Of a stretch of 64,000 nucleotides of DNA, positions 26,686-35,058 are shown piece by piece. Numbering within the stretch: position 1 is the stretch's first letter; each line of letters opens with the position of its first letter. The stretch comes from Verrucomicrobiota bacterium (GTDB lineage: Bacteria > Verrucomicrobiota > Verrucomicrobiia > CAIQCK01): NCBI GenBank assembly GCA_016235595.1, contig JACRJX010000014.1:62001-126000 (forward strand), read 5' to 3'. The notes under the pieces are model-generated. The model saw only the letters and a program-made list of their open reading frames with translations. It was not told where the DNA came from and ran no database searches. The translations under genes and the position numbers were made by a program.

Positions 26686-28659
26686 ATGCGCTTGCCTTGT
26701 TGGTTGTCCGCCACTGCGATGGCGTTGATCGCCGGAATCACGCCCGTCTCGTCAGAAGAAGCCAATCTCGTCCGCAATGACGGGTTTGAGGACGGCAAAA
26801 CCTCTTGGAGCCAGCCAAAGACGTTCAGCATCGTTGACGACGCCGCCCACTCTGGCACGCACAGCTTGCGGCTGGTCAATACGAACAAGGCGACCTACCT
26901 CCTCGCCTCACAGGCCATTCAGTTCAAGCCAGGCATGAAGTATCGCTACAGTGCGTGGATCAAGACGCGTGGAGTGCAAGGCGAGGAGAGTGGCGCGACG
27001 ATCTGCATGGAATGGAGCGGAGCCAAAGGCTGGCTCGGCGGCAGCTACGCCTCCGGCAAAAAGGGCGATCGCGATTGGTTCCACATCGAGGATGTCACCG
27101 CGCCGATTCCGAAGGAGGCGACCAGCGTTCGCGTCAATCTTTACCTGCGCAAAGGCATGACCGGCACGGCGTGGTTTGACGACGTCAGCGTGACCGAGCA
27201 TTACCCGCCCGCACTGGATGCAGCGCTGCTACAGCCAAATTATCGTGGCCGGTTGCCAAAGAATGCCGCCGACCCGCGCGTAATTGTGCGCGTCAAACTC
27301 GCCGACTGCATGAAGGGTTCACTGAAGCCAGAGCAGACAACTCTTGTCTGCTCGCTGCTGGCTGGCGACAAAACCGTGCGCGAGCAGCGCGTCAAGCGGC
27401 CGCAAGCCGGTTACAATGATGTGACGTTCGACGCGAAGTCGCTGGCGGCCGGGGATTACCGCGTGCATGTCGAGCTATCCGCCCCCGACGGGACATCACT
27501 GGGCCGGCAGGATTTCGAGTTGCACAAGCTTGCCGCCAACGCGCCGCAACCGGCCGTCTTCCTGGACAAACTGAACCGCACGATCGTCAACGGCAAGCCG
27601 TTCTTTCCGTTCGGCTGGTATTTCGGGCCGGGACCGACGACGAAGAATTTTGAAGAGCACCTCGACCGCATTGCCGCCAGCCCGTTCAACACGATCATGT
27701 GCTACGGCGTCAACGCCGGCGGTGTCGAGAAGGTCCGCGCCTATCTCGATGCGTTTGCCGCGCGCAAGCTGAAGATCATCTACTCGATCAAGGATGTCTT
27801 TGCCGGCACGCAGTATTATCACGAGCCGGTGCTCGGCTTCCGTGGTGAAGAAGCCATCGTGCGCGGTGTTGTTCCGCTCTTCCGCGACCATCCGGCGCTG
27901 CTCGCGTGGTATTTGAACGACGAACTGCCACTGACCATGCGCGACCGCCTCGACGCGCGCCACCAGCTCGTGCAGCAACTCGACCCGAATCACCCGACAT
28001 GGGCTGTGCTCTATCAGGTGGATGAGTTCTACGGTTATCTCAACTCCGCCGACGTGCTCGGCGCCGATCCGTATCCGGTGAACGAACGCCCCGTGACTAT
28101 GGTGTCAGACTGGACGCGAAAATGCGCCGCCGTGTCGGAAGGACTGCGGCCGTTGTGGATGGTGCCGCAGGCAATGAACTGGGCCAGCTACCATAAGGAT
28201 CGCGCCGACAAACTCCGCGCGCCGACGCTCGACGAGGAACTTGTGATGACCTACCTCTGTCTCATCCACGGTGCGCACGGTCTCATCTACTACTGCTATC
28301 ATGACCTGATGCGCGACCAGCTCGGTTTTGACAAACGCTGGGCCGACATGCTCGTCGTCGGCAACGAGGTGAAACAACTCTTCCCCCCATTGCTCTCCGC
28401 GGCGAAACCGCCGAAGTTCGATGTGAGGACGAGCCGCGATACCGTGCAGTTCGCCACTCGCGCCGACGACGCCGGCCTCCGTTACATCCTGATGGCCAAT
28501 CCGGACCCGAAGGAAGCCGCCACCGTCAGCATCGCCGTGTCGCCGCGTTCCAAACTCCAGTTGCTCCAACGCGGCCAGGTCAAACCCGTGACCGCAGCCA
28601 ATGGCCGCTGTGAAATTGCGCTGGAACCGATGAGCGCCGCGACGCTGATCGTCAAGTAG
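26686..28659 (+). CDS. Secreted glycoside hydrolase-like protein with N-terminal CBM
   Basis: 657 residues with AAAGGAG 7 nt before the ATG. Signal peptide at 1-22 (MRLPCWLSATAMALIAGITPVS). Residues 25-175 resemble a CBM4/9-type carbohydrate-binding module (LVRNDGFEDGKTSW, GMKYRYSAWIKT, GTAWFDDVSVTE). After a beta-sandwich region, a TIM-barrel-like catalytic part begins near 290 (NRTIVNGKPFFPFGWYFG) and contains AWYLNDELPL, GADPYPVNE and YYCYHDLM. A family or substrate cannot be given. The 360-residue toroid protein follows on the same strand. Confidence 0.75.
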   Translation: MRLPCWLSATAMALIAGITPVSSEEANLVRNDGFEDGKTSWSQPKTFSIVDDAAHSGTHSLRLVNTNKATYLLASQAIQFKPGMKYRYSAWIKTRGVQGEESGATICMEWSGAKGWLGGSYASGKKGDRDWFHIEDVTAPIPKEATSVRVNLYLRKGMTGTAWFDDVSVTEHYPPALDAALLQPNYRGRLPKNAADPRVIVRVKLADCMKGSLKPEQTTLVCSLLAGDKTVREQRVKRPQAGYNDVTFDAKSLAAGDYRVHVELSAPDGTSLGRQDFELHKLAANAPQPAVFLDKLNRTIVNGKPFFPFGWYFGPGPTTKNFEEHLDRIAASPFNTIMCYGVNAGGVEKVRAYLDAFAARKLKIIYSIKDVFAGTQYYHEPVLGFRGEEAIVRGVVPLFRDHPALLAWYLNDELPLTMRDRLDARHQLVQQLDPNHPTWAVLYQVDEFYGYLNSADVLGADPYPVNERPVTMVSDWTRKCAAVSEGLRPLWMVPQAMNWASYHKDRADKLRAPTLDEELVMTYLCLIHGAHGLIYYCYHDLMRDQLGFDKRWADMLVVGNEVKQLFPPLLSAAKPPKFDVRTSRDTVQFATRADDAGLRYILMANPDPKEAATVSIAVSPRSKLQLLQRGQVKPVTAANGRCEIALEPMSAATLIVK

Positions 28660-28753
28660 AGCGTCGCGAGCATTCGCCAGTAAATTGTTGTCCAAACCGG
28701 TGAAAACCGCCCGCCAACAGCCTTGCACAACAACAGATGCTCCACGCAACGGG

Positions 28754-29836
28754 ATGAGTGAGAAAGCCGTGCAGCCCGTGACGTTCCGGGCGCAAAGACC
28801 GCTTCTCGAAATCACGCTGACCGTCTTCTTGTTTGCATGCATCGCGACTGTGTGCCCGGCGCAGTCCGCGTCCTCAATGGAACGGGCGGCGGAACAGATC
28901 CTGCGTCATGTGACAAGCGATGGCGCAATTGTGATGGGTCCCCTCCCGGCGAAGCAATCGCACCTGATTCCCTATTTCGCGGGTTTTGCAGCTCGCGGAC
29001 TCGTCGCCGCTTTTTCCGAGACGCGTGATGCCCGTTTTCTGGATGCAGCCAAACACTGGGTTGTCTGGCATGAGACCCACATGAACGCCGACGGAACGAT
29101 TTACGATTTTGACGGCGCACCCGGCGCCTGGAAGCCCACTGGCGATTACGATTCGACCGATTCTTATGCAGCAACCTACCTTGAACTGATCCTCGCCATC
29201 CATCGCGTTGCGCCAGAACGCGACTGGCTGCGGCTACGGCTGCCGGCTGTTCGACAGGCGGTCGCTGCCATCCGGCTGACGCTTCAGCCCAACGGCCTGA
29301 CCATCGCCAAACCGAAATGGCCGGTGATGTATCTGATGGACAATACCGAGACTGCCGCCGGTCTCCGCGCGGCGGAGGCCATGGGCCGCATACTTGGCGA
29401 CGCCGGGTTGCAGCGGGAGACCGGAGCGATGGCGGACAAGAGCGAACAGGCGATTGCGCGCGAGTTGTGGGACAATGCACGGCAGGCGTATTGCGTCGGC
29501 TTGCAGACCGACGGCGCGAAGGTCAACGATCGGCAGGAATGGTATCCGTATGTCATGGCGAATCTGATGGCGGTTGGCTGGCTGCCATCGTCAGAGCGTC
29601 ATCGCGCGGTGCTCCAGAGATTCAAAGGGAAATTTTCTTCAGGCATTCCGTCGTCCGTGCGCTCGGAGGATGATCTGGGGCGACTGGTCTGGTGGGGCAT
29701 CGCGGCTCGCGGCGCGGGGGACCACAAGTTGTTGGCAGAAATCGCAGCAAAGCTGGCTGCGTTTGACGCACGGGTGAAGGAATTCAACAATCCAGCACTG
29801 CTTGGCCATCTTTGCCGCATCCTGGCGCGCGATTAG
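28754..29836 (+). CDS. Secreted alpha/alpha-toroid (six-hairpin glycosidase-like) protein
   Basis: 360 residues from ATG 28754; a TTG 69 nt earlier is possible. An N-terminal hydrophobic stretch (LLEITLTVFLFACIATVCPAQS) is a likely signal peptide. The rest is helical with glycosidase-like loops: PYFAGFAARGLVAAFSET, HMNADGTIYDFDGAPGAW, YDSTDSYAATYLELIL, NTETAAGLRAAEAM, EWYPYVMANLMAVGW. This matches the six-hairpin glycosidase superfamily in style, which includes lyases and unsaturated glucuronyl hydrolases. I cannot name the substrate. It probably works with the upstream glycosidase-like protein. Confidence 0.65.
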   Translation: MSEKAVQPVTFRAQRPLLEITLTVFLFACIATVCPAQSASSMERAAEQILRHVTSDGAIVMGPLPAKQSHLIPYFAGFAARGLVAAFSETRDARFLDAAKHWVVWHETHMNADGTIYDFDGAPGAWKPTGDYDSTDSYAATYLELILAIHRVAPERDWLRLRLPAVRQAVAAIRLTLQPNGLTIAKPKWPVMYLMDNTETAAGLRAAEAMGRILGDAGLQRETGAMADKSEQAIARELWDNARQAYCVGLQTDGAKVNDRQEWYPYVMANLMAVGWLPSSERHRAVLQRFKGKFSSGIPSSVRSEDDLGRLVWWGIAARGAGDHKLLAEIAAKLAAFDARVKEFNNPALLGHLCRILARD

Positions 29837-29897
29837 TTCATTCGTCGCGACCGGCTGACCCAATCAGCGTTTCGCCACACCACAGCGAAGATGCGGC

Positions 29898-30491
29898 TCA
29901 CCGGTAGATGTCCACGAGGAAGACGATGGCCTCACCCTTGCCGGCATTGACGATGGCGTGCGGCACATCGGCGCGATAGGTGGCGGAATCGCCGGGCGCC
30001 AGTTCCTCCGCATCGTTGGCCGACTCGACGCGCACGCGGCCTTTCTGGACGGTGAGAAACTCGCGCGTGCCTTCGAAGTGCGCACTGCTGCGCAGCGTGC
30101 CGTCTTCGACGAGGCGCACCTCGTAGAACTCCACGTCCTTTTCCAGATTCAACGGCGAGAGTGTCCGGATGCGGCAGTGCTTGTCGGAGCGATAATGGTA
30201 GGCGCGGTCTTCGGCGCGGATAACCTCGACCGCCGAAGTCGCGCCGGGCGTCTCCACCAGCGCGCCCAGCGTCATGCCAAAGGCGCGGGCGATGCGGAAG
30301 GCGACGGCGAGCGTGGGGTTGGCGCGAGCGCGCTCGATCTGGCTGAGCATGGAACGGCTGACGCCGGAGGCTTTGGCCAGCGCATCGAGCGACCAGCCGC
30401 GCGCGGCGCGGAGCTGCTTCAGACGGCGGCAGAGATGCCCGCTGACCGGGTCGGCAGCCGGGACGGGTTTGGCAGAGGGGGACTTGCTCAT
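29898..30491 (-). CDS. XRE-type transcriptional regulator with C-terminal cupin
   Basis: 197 residues. Residues 18-75 are a helix-turn-helix of the Xre/Cro type ([35 protein letters not shown]). Residues 105-195 form a single cupin domain ([54 protein letters not shown]). Such regulators often sense amino acids or sugars through the cupin. The gene is divergent from tdh across 143 nt that hold an inverted repeat over the tdh -10 element, so control of tdh and of itself is plausible. There is no ribosome site; TATATT ends 6 nt before the ATG. Confidence 0.85.
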   Translation of the reverse strand: MSKSPSAKPVPAADPVSGHLCRRLKQLRAARGWSLDALAKASGVSRSMLSQIERARANPTLAVAFRIARAFGMTLGALVETPGATSAVEVIRAEDRAYHYRSDKHCRIRTLSPLNLEKDVEFYEVRLVEDGTLRSSAHFEGTREFLTVQKGRVRVESANDAEELAPGDSATYRADVPHAIVNAGKGEAIVFLVDIYR

Positions 30492-30556
30492 GGCGTCAAT
30501 ATACTGGAAATAGTTCTTGCATCATGGATTCACGTATGTTCAATATGCTGCACGCG

Positions 30557-30579
30557 ATATCCGCGATATTGGATATAAT
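30557..30579 (+). promoter_or_regulatory. Inverted repeat overlapping a -10 element upstream of tdh
   Basis: ATATCC (30557-30562) and GGATAT (30571-30576) are inverted around 8 nt, and the right arm overlaps TATAAT at 30574-30579. A good -35 hexamer is not visible. This fits an operator for the divergently encoded cupin-HTH regulator. Confidence 0.4.
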
Positions 30580-30634
30580 GCAGACCTGTGGCCGGCTTGG
30601 CAACTGTTTTCCTTCCGGCCCAACCGGAGAACAA

Positions 30635-31663
30635 ATGATGAAGGCCTTGGTAAAACGACAATCGACGCCGGGACTCTGGCTGGAGGATGTGCCGGAGCCG
30701 GAGACCGGTTTGAATGACGTGTTGATCCATGTGGACCGCACGGGCATCTGCGGCACCGATCTCCATATTTATAATTGGGACGCCTGGGCGCAGAAAACCA
30801 TTCCCGTGCCGCTGGTGGTCGGCCACGAGTTCGTCGGCGAAATCGTCAAGGTCGGCTCGAATGTGAAGGACTTCTTTCCCGGCCAGGTTGTCAGCGGCGA
30901 GGGGCACGTCGTCTGCGGCCGTTGCCGCAACTGCCTCGCCGGACGACGGCATCTCTGCGCGGACACCAAGGGCATTGGTGTGAACCGGCCCGGCGCGTTC
31001 GCCGAATACCTGTCGCTGCCCATGACCAACGTCTGGGTCCACAACGACAGCATCGACCGTGATGTGGCCTCCATCTTTGACCCGTTTGGCAACGCGGTGC
31101 ACACGGCATTGTCGTTCCCGTCGCTCGGCGAGGATGTGCTCATCACCGGCGCGGGACCGATCGGCATCATGGCCGCGGCGGTGGTTCGCCACGCCGGGGC
31201 ACGGCACGTCGTGATCACTGACGTGAACCCGTGGCGGCTGGAACTGGCACGAAAGATGGGTGTAACGCTGGCGGTGAATCCACGCGAGCAGACGCTGAAG
31301 GACGTGCAAAAGCAGCTTGGCATGAAGGAGGGCTTTGACGTGGGGCTGGAAATGTCTGGCAACGCAGTTGCGTTCCGCGACATGCTGGCGAACATGAGCC
31401 ACGGCGCAAAGATCGCCATGCTGGGCATTCCGTCGGAGGCGATGGCGATCGACTGGAACACCGTGATCTTCAACATGCTGACGATCAAGGGCATCTACGG
31501 CCGCGAGATGTATGAAACGTGGTATAAGATGACCGTCATGCTTGAAAGCGGTCTCAATATCCGGCCAGTCATCACACACCGGTTTCATTACACGGAATAC
31601 GAAAAAGGTTTTGAGGTGATGAACAGCGGCCAATCAGGCAAAGTCGTCCTGGATTGGAAATGA
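30635..31663 (+). CDS. tdh: L-threonine 3-dehydrogenase
   Basis: 342 residues from ATG 30635 (a second ATG at 30638 gives the 341 of E. coli); GGAG lies 5 nt upstream. Zinc-dependent medium-chain dehydrogenase that oxidises threonine to 2-amino-3-ketobutyrate, the substrate of Kbl. Motifs: [39 protein letters not shown] (structural zinc cysteines), [12 protein letters not shown] (NAD), and [13 protein letters not shown]. Kbl is encoded 8 kb to the left in the opposite direction, unlike the usual kbl-tdh operon. Confidence 0.94.
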   Translation: MMKALVKRQSTPGLWLEDVPEPETGLNDVLIHVDRTGICGTDLHIYNWDAWAQKTIPVPLVVGHEFVGEIVKVGSNVKDFFPGQVVSGEGHVVCGRCRNCLAGRRHLCADTKGIGVNRPGAFAEYLSLPMTNVWVHNDSIDRDVASIFDPFGNAVHTALSFPSLGEDVLITGAGPIGIMAAAVVRHAGARHVVITDVNPWRLELARKMGVTLAVNPREQTLKDVQKQLGMKEGFDVGLEMSGNAVAFRDMLANMSHGAKIAMLGIPSEAMAIDWNTVIFNMLTIKGIYGREMYETWYKMTVMLESGLNIRPVITHRFHYTEYEKGFEVMNSGQSGKVVLDWK

Positions 31664-31679
31664 TGAATTGCGAGTTGCC

Positions 31680-32303
31680 ATGAACCTGCCGTCGCCCCAG
31701 GTGTTGCTTGAACACTTCGGCGTGTTCGTCTCCGCCATCACGGGAGTGCTGGCGGCGCGCGGCAAGAAGTTTGACCTGTTCGGCGTGCTGGTGCTGGCAC
31801 TGGTGACGGCGTTTGGCGGCGGGACAACGCGCGACGTGCTCGTCGGCGATTTCCCAGTGGTCTGGCTGCGCGGGCCGGCGCTGTTGATCAACGCGACGCT
31901 TGCGGCGTTGCTGACGTTCTACATCGCTCGATTCCACAAACTGCCGCACCGCGCATTGATGGTGGCCGACGCGTTTGCACTGGCGTTTTTCACGATGCTC
32001 GGCACGCAGAAGGGCGTGGTGCTTCATTTCTCGCCACCGGTGGCGGTGCTGCTCGGCGTGGTCACGGGAGTGGCGGGCGGCATCGCGCGCGACGTGCTGA
32101 CAGGCGAAGTCCCGATGGTGTTCCGGCCGGAGATACACCTCTACGCCACGGCGTCGTTGTGCGGCGCGGTCCTGTACGTGGTTCTGCCCGGCGTGGGCGC
32201 GGGCGATTCGCTGGCGACGCTGGCCGGCGCGGGGTTGGTGCTGGCGTTGCGTCTGGCGGCGATTTACTGGAAGCTATCACTGCCGTTGTTCGAGGCACGG
32301 TGA
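31680..32303 (+). CDS. TRIC/UPF0126-type cation channel family membrane protein
   Basis: 207 residues from ATG 31680, 16 nt after tdh; a TTG at 31668 is an alternative. Two repeated three-helix halves are visible, each with the family signature: TAFGGGTTRDVLVGDFPVVW and TGVAGGIARDVLTGEVPMVF. This internal duplication is the mark of bacterial trimeric intracellular cation channels (YicG-like). It likely forms a trimeric K+/cation channel in the inner membrane. No functional tie with tdh is evident beyond shared direction and closeness. Confidence 0.88.
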   Translation: MNLPSPQVLLEHFGVFVSAITGVLAARGKKFDLFGVLVLALVTAFGGGTTRDVLVGDFPVVWLRGPALLINATLAALLTFYIARFHKLPHRALMVADAFALAFFTMLGTQKGVVLHFSPPVAVLLGVVTGVAGGIARDVLTGEVPMVFRPEIHLYATASLCGAVLYVVLPGVGAGDSLATLAGAGLVLALRLAAIYWKLSLPLFEAR

Positions 32304-32358
32304 AAATCTTTTGCGTCCGTCGCCGGAATCGCGGATAATGAGTTAGTTTGAGGCAAGA

Positions 32359-32967
32359 ATGATAAATAGAAATCAGCGATTTTTGCGGGGCGGTTTCACA
32401 CTGGTGGAATTGTTGGTGGTGATGACAATCCTGGGCATTTTGGCGGCCCTGATGTTCCCGGCTCTTACAAGCGGCAAGAGAGCGGTGGAAAAGGCCACCT
32501 GCGCCAACAACATACACCAAATCAGCGTGTTCATTGTCCAGTATGCGCGCGACAAAGACCTTTATCCCGAAGGCGCGCGGTGGGCGGGAACCTCCAGTGT
32601 TGAGGATGGCCCGCTCGGCCGGTATGTCAAGGAACCCAAGATCTACGCCTGTCCCACCGACACGCAATTGAAGGATGCATTGAAGAGACGCAGCACGCAG
32701 CGGCTGACCAGTTACGCGTATAATAGTTGGTTCGATCGGAAACCGTCCAGCGTCTCGGTGGATATGTCTCGGGCGGTGCTGCTGATGGAGCCCAATGTGG
32801 GCAGCGGCGGAACCATGCAGCAGAGTTTTCAGGGTGCCGGCGCACCCCGCCTCACCGACCGGCATAACGGTGGCGGCCACATCGCTTATGGCGATGGGCA
32901 CGCGGAATTTTTCACCCAGCAGCGTTTCCAGAAGAACAAGTCAATCATCTTCGAAATCACGCGCTGA
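32359..32967 (+). CDS. Type II pseudopilin-like protein with H-X9-DG motif
   Basis: 202 residues. A short basic leader ends at Gly12, followed by the prepilin motif FTLVELLVVMTILGILAALMFPAL, here seen at residues 13-36 and cut by a PilD-type peptidase. The C-terminus has HNGGGHIAYGDG, a His followed nine residues later by Asp-Gly. This is the PVC-specific H-X9-DG processing-associated form. Such proteins occur in large numbers in planctomycetes and verrucomicrobia and may be type II secretion-related fibre subunits or envelope proteins. No secretion gene is adjacent. Confidence 0.92.
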   Translation: MINRNQRFLRGGFTLVELLVVMTILGILAALMFPALTSGKRAVEKATCANNIHQISVFIVQYARDKDLYPEGARWAGTSSVEDGPLGRYVKEPKIYACPTDTQLKDALKRRSTQRLTSYAYNSWFDRKPSSVSVDMSRAVLLMEPNVGSGGTMQQSFQGAGAPRLTDRHNGGGHIAYGDGHAEFFTQQRFQKNKSIIFEITR

Positions 32968-32972
32968 GCCAA

Positions 32973-32998
32973 CGCAACGCGCTGAGTCGGACGTTGCG
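32973..32998. terminator. Hairpin between convergent pseudopilin and amidase genes
   Basis: CGCAACG (32973-32979) and CGTTGCG (32992-32998) are inverted around 12 nt and fill the gap between the two stop codons. No T-run follows. Confidence 0.35.
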
Positions 32999-34000
32999 CT
33001 ATCGGTTGGCGGCTTTCTTGTAAGTCTCGATCCCTGCCAGCACAGCCATCGCCAGTCTATCGCGGTGAGTCGATTGGCTGATCAACCGCACATCGGACGC
33101 GTTGGAAAGGAATCCGCACTCGACCAGCACACCGGGGCACGTCAGATCCTTGAGCACTTCAAACCGCGCCCGCTTCACGCCGCGCTCCACCGCGCCTGTC
33201 CGCCCGACAAGGCCTTGCTGAATGCAGTGCGCCAGCACCACGTTGTCGTTGTCGAAGCGGTTGCCGCTAAAGCTTACAAAATCCGCGACACTCAACGTGC
33301 TACCCTTGGTGGAAGTGGACTGTGCGCCTGCAGGCGTCAGGCAAAACGTCTCCGTCCCGCGCGGTTCGGCGGATGGCGCCGAGGAATTAAAATGCAGGCT
33401 CACAAACAGATCCGACTTCTGCGCCCGCGCAAATGCCGAGCGCGAGTCCAGCGACATCTCACGGTCGTCGTTGCGCGTGAGCAATACCCTGTAACCCCTC
33501 TGCGTCAGCAACACCTGCAGCCGTTTGGCCAGATCGAGCGTCAATACCTTCTCTGACAACCCGTTCCGGGCGTGCGTACCTTGATCCGGACCGCCGTGGC
33601 CCGGATCAATCACGATCGTCCGCAACGGCCATGCCGCTGCCAGTCCCGTTCGCCGCAGCAGTGGGTCAAGCGTCTTGACCACGTCAATCGCCGGCACCCA
33701 CACTTGATGGCTATGCAATGCCAACGGCGCGCTCAGCCAGTATTTCACTCCCTGCACCTCCGCCTCGCGGCTGTCCACCGTCAGACGCACCCGTACCTGC
33801 GACGATGTCAGCATGACCGTCCGGTCACGGTTCACCTGCCCCCTCAGTCCAAACACTCTCATCACGTCCCCCATGGCCACGTATTCACGACCATAAACAT
33901 GGCGTGTCGTGAGCACGAGGGATTGCGCTGGCCCGGCCCACGCGCCGATCACGCAGGCAATCCACACGCTCATCCACCCCAAAGGCAACCGGTGTTTCAT
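32999..34000 (-). CDS. N-acetylmuramoyl-L-alanine amidase (Amidase_3) with N-terminal beta domain
   Basis: 333 residues. Signal peptide at 1-26 (MKHRLPLGWMSVWIACVIGA...GPAQS). Residues 28-130 resemble the copper-amine-oxidase-N-like/AMIN-type domain often found before amidases (REYVAMGDVMRVFGL). Residues 140-325 are Amidase_3 with zinc ligands in VIDPGHGGPDQG (His), LSEKVLTLDLA (Glu) and FVSLHFNSS (His), and the catalytic Glu in VLVECGFLSN. It cuts the amide between muramic acid and the peptide in the periplasm, for cell separation or wall remodelling. Confidence 0.9.
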   Translation of the reverse strand: MKHRLPLGWMSVWIACVIGAWAGPAQSLVLTTRHVYGREYVAMGDVMRVFGLRGQVNRDRTVMLTSSQVRVRLTVDSREAEVQGVKYWLSAPLALHSHQVWVPAIDVVKTLDPLLRRTGLAAAWPLRTIVIDPGHGGPDQGTHARNGLSEKVLTLDLAKRLQVLLTQRGYRVLLTRNDDREMSLDSRSAFARAQKSDLFVSLHFNSSAPSAEPRGTETFCLTPAGAQSTSTKGSTLSVADFVSFSGNRFDNDNVVLAHCIQQGLVGRTGAVERGVKRARFEVLKDLTCPGVLVECGFLSNASDVRLISQSTHRDRLAMAVLAGIETYKKAANR

Positions 34001-34150
34001 GCTTGGCTAAAAACTTGTTCTGTTTCAGATACTCGATAACACGAGCCATTTCAAGATGGAACGCGAGAACCGTCCTCGCCTGCAAATGCGCATTCTGCCG
34101 GCGACGGATGTTGTGTTATGTTCACGCCAACGAAGACGGAGTTTTCCACC

Positions 34151-34834
34151 ATGAAACTGACCTATTGGAGCCACTCGTGCTTTTTATTAGAAACCGGCAT
34201 GCACCGGCTGGTGATAGACCCCTTCCTGACCGGCAATCCGAAGGCGCCGATCAAGGCCGACGCGGTAAAGTGCGGTTTTGTACTCGTCTCACACGGCCAT
34301 AACGACCACGTCGGCGACGCCGTCAGCATTGCCCGCCGCAACAACGCGACCATCATCGCCAACTATGAGATCGCCACGTTCTGCAGCCAACAGGGCGCAA
34401 ACGTCCACCCGTTGCACATCGGCGGCAGCCACCCGTTCCCGTTCGGCCGTGTCAAGCTGACCATCGCCCACCACGGTTCCGGTTACGAGACGGATACCGG
34501 CTTCCTCTACATGGGCAACCCGGCTGGCATTCTCATCACCGCCGAGGGCAAAACTGTTTATCACGCCGGCGACACCGGTTTGTTTCTCGACATGCAACTC
34601 ATCGGCCGGCTGAACCGCATTGACGTGGCGTTGCTGCCTATCGGCGACAACTTCACCATGGGTGTGGAAGATGCTGTCGAGGCCGTCGCGATGCTGAAGC
34701 CGCAGGCTGTCATCCCGATGCATTACGACACGTTCGACGTCATCCACGCAGATCCCGCCGAGTTCGCGCGCAAGGCCGCCGCCACCGGAGTGCGCGTCAA
34801 CCCGCTTCGCGTCGGCGAAAGCATCGAGTTCTGA
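34151..34834 (+). CDS. UPF0173 metal-dependent hydrolase (beta-lactamase fold)
   Basis: 227 residues from MKLTYWSHSCFLLE at 34151. Metallo-beta-lactamase fold with the metal motif SHGHNDHVGD near residue 45, IAHHGSGYETDTGFLY, YHAGDTGLFLDM, and PMHYDTFDVI near the C-terminus. UPF0173 members such as YtkL are of unknown substrate, perhaps phosphodiesterase or lactonase-like. Cytosolic. It is divergent from the amidase gene and is followed 145 nt later by a strong hairpin terminator. Confidence 0.88.
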   Translation: MKLTYWSHSCFLLETGMHRLVIDPFLTGNPKAPIKADAVKCGFVLVSHGHNDHVGDAVSIARRNNATIIANYEIATFCSQQGANVHPLHIGGSHPFPFGRVKLTIAHHGSGYETDTGFLYMGNPAGILITAEGKTVYHAGDTGLFLDMQLIGRLNRIDVALLPIGDNFTMGVEDAVEAVAMLKPQAVIPMHYDTFDVIHADPAEFARKAAATGVRVNPLRVGESIEF

Positions 34835-34877
34835 CAACCGCCGCGGCAAATTTCTTCTCGTAAATTGAAATACGCCA

Positions 34878-34905
34878 TTGACCCGAGAGAAGAATGGTGT
34901 AAGTT
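34878..34905 (+). promoter_or_regulatory. Candidate promoter of a short structured transcript
   Basis: TTGACC (34878-34883), 16-nt spacer, TAAGTT (34900-34905). The same layout (TTGACT-N16-TAAGCT) recurs at 35021-35048 before aroB. Confidence 0.4.
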
Positions 34906-34911
34906 GTAATG

Positions 34912-35014
34912 TAGTGAGCAAAGGCTCACAAAGATTTCGCGGCGGTCCAGATCCAAAAGATGGGCTTGCCGCGGTGAAGGTTCGGGCGACCCTCGGGTCG
35001 CCTGAACCGTTTTT
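34912..35014 (+). ncRNA. Candidate small structured RNA or aroB attenuator
   Basis: From a start expected near 34912, about 100 nt contain a hairpin GTGAGC-AAAG-GCTCAC, a longer-range pair CGCGGC...GCCGCG, and then a terminator. A separate promoter for aroB follows the terminator, so the unit could be an independent small RNA. No known riboswitch class matches: I looked for GEMM, SAM, cobalamin and fluoride landmarks and did not find them. Confidence 0.4.
34979..35014 (+). terminator. Strong intrinsic terminator before aroB
   Basis: GGTTCGGGCGACCC (34979-34992) pairs with GGGTCGCCTGAACC (34995-35008), 14 bp with one G-T, followed by GTTTTT (T-run 35010-35014). It would end transcripts from the UPF0173 gene or from the internal promoter at 34878. 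Confidence 0.8.
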
Positions 35015-35020
35015 GGCCCC

Positions 35021-35048
35021 TTGACTTGCCCGCTTGCTCCTTTAAGCT
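35021..35048 (+). promoter_or_regulatory. Candidate aroB promoter
   Basis: TTGACT (35021-35026), 16-nt spacer, TAAGCT (35043-35048). A start near 35055 leaves only about 4 nt before the aroB ATG at 35059, and no ribosome site is visible. Confidence 0.45.
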
Positions 35049-35058
35049 GCCGTCATTC

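Noticed and set aside
34912..35014. Known riboswitch such as GEMM (cyclic di-GMP)
   Set aside because: GAGCAAAGGC looks a little like part of GEMM, but the other conserved blocks and the receptor helix are not there.
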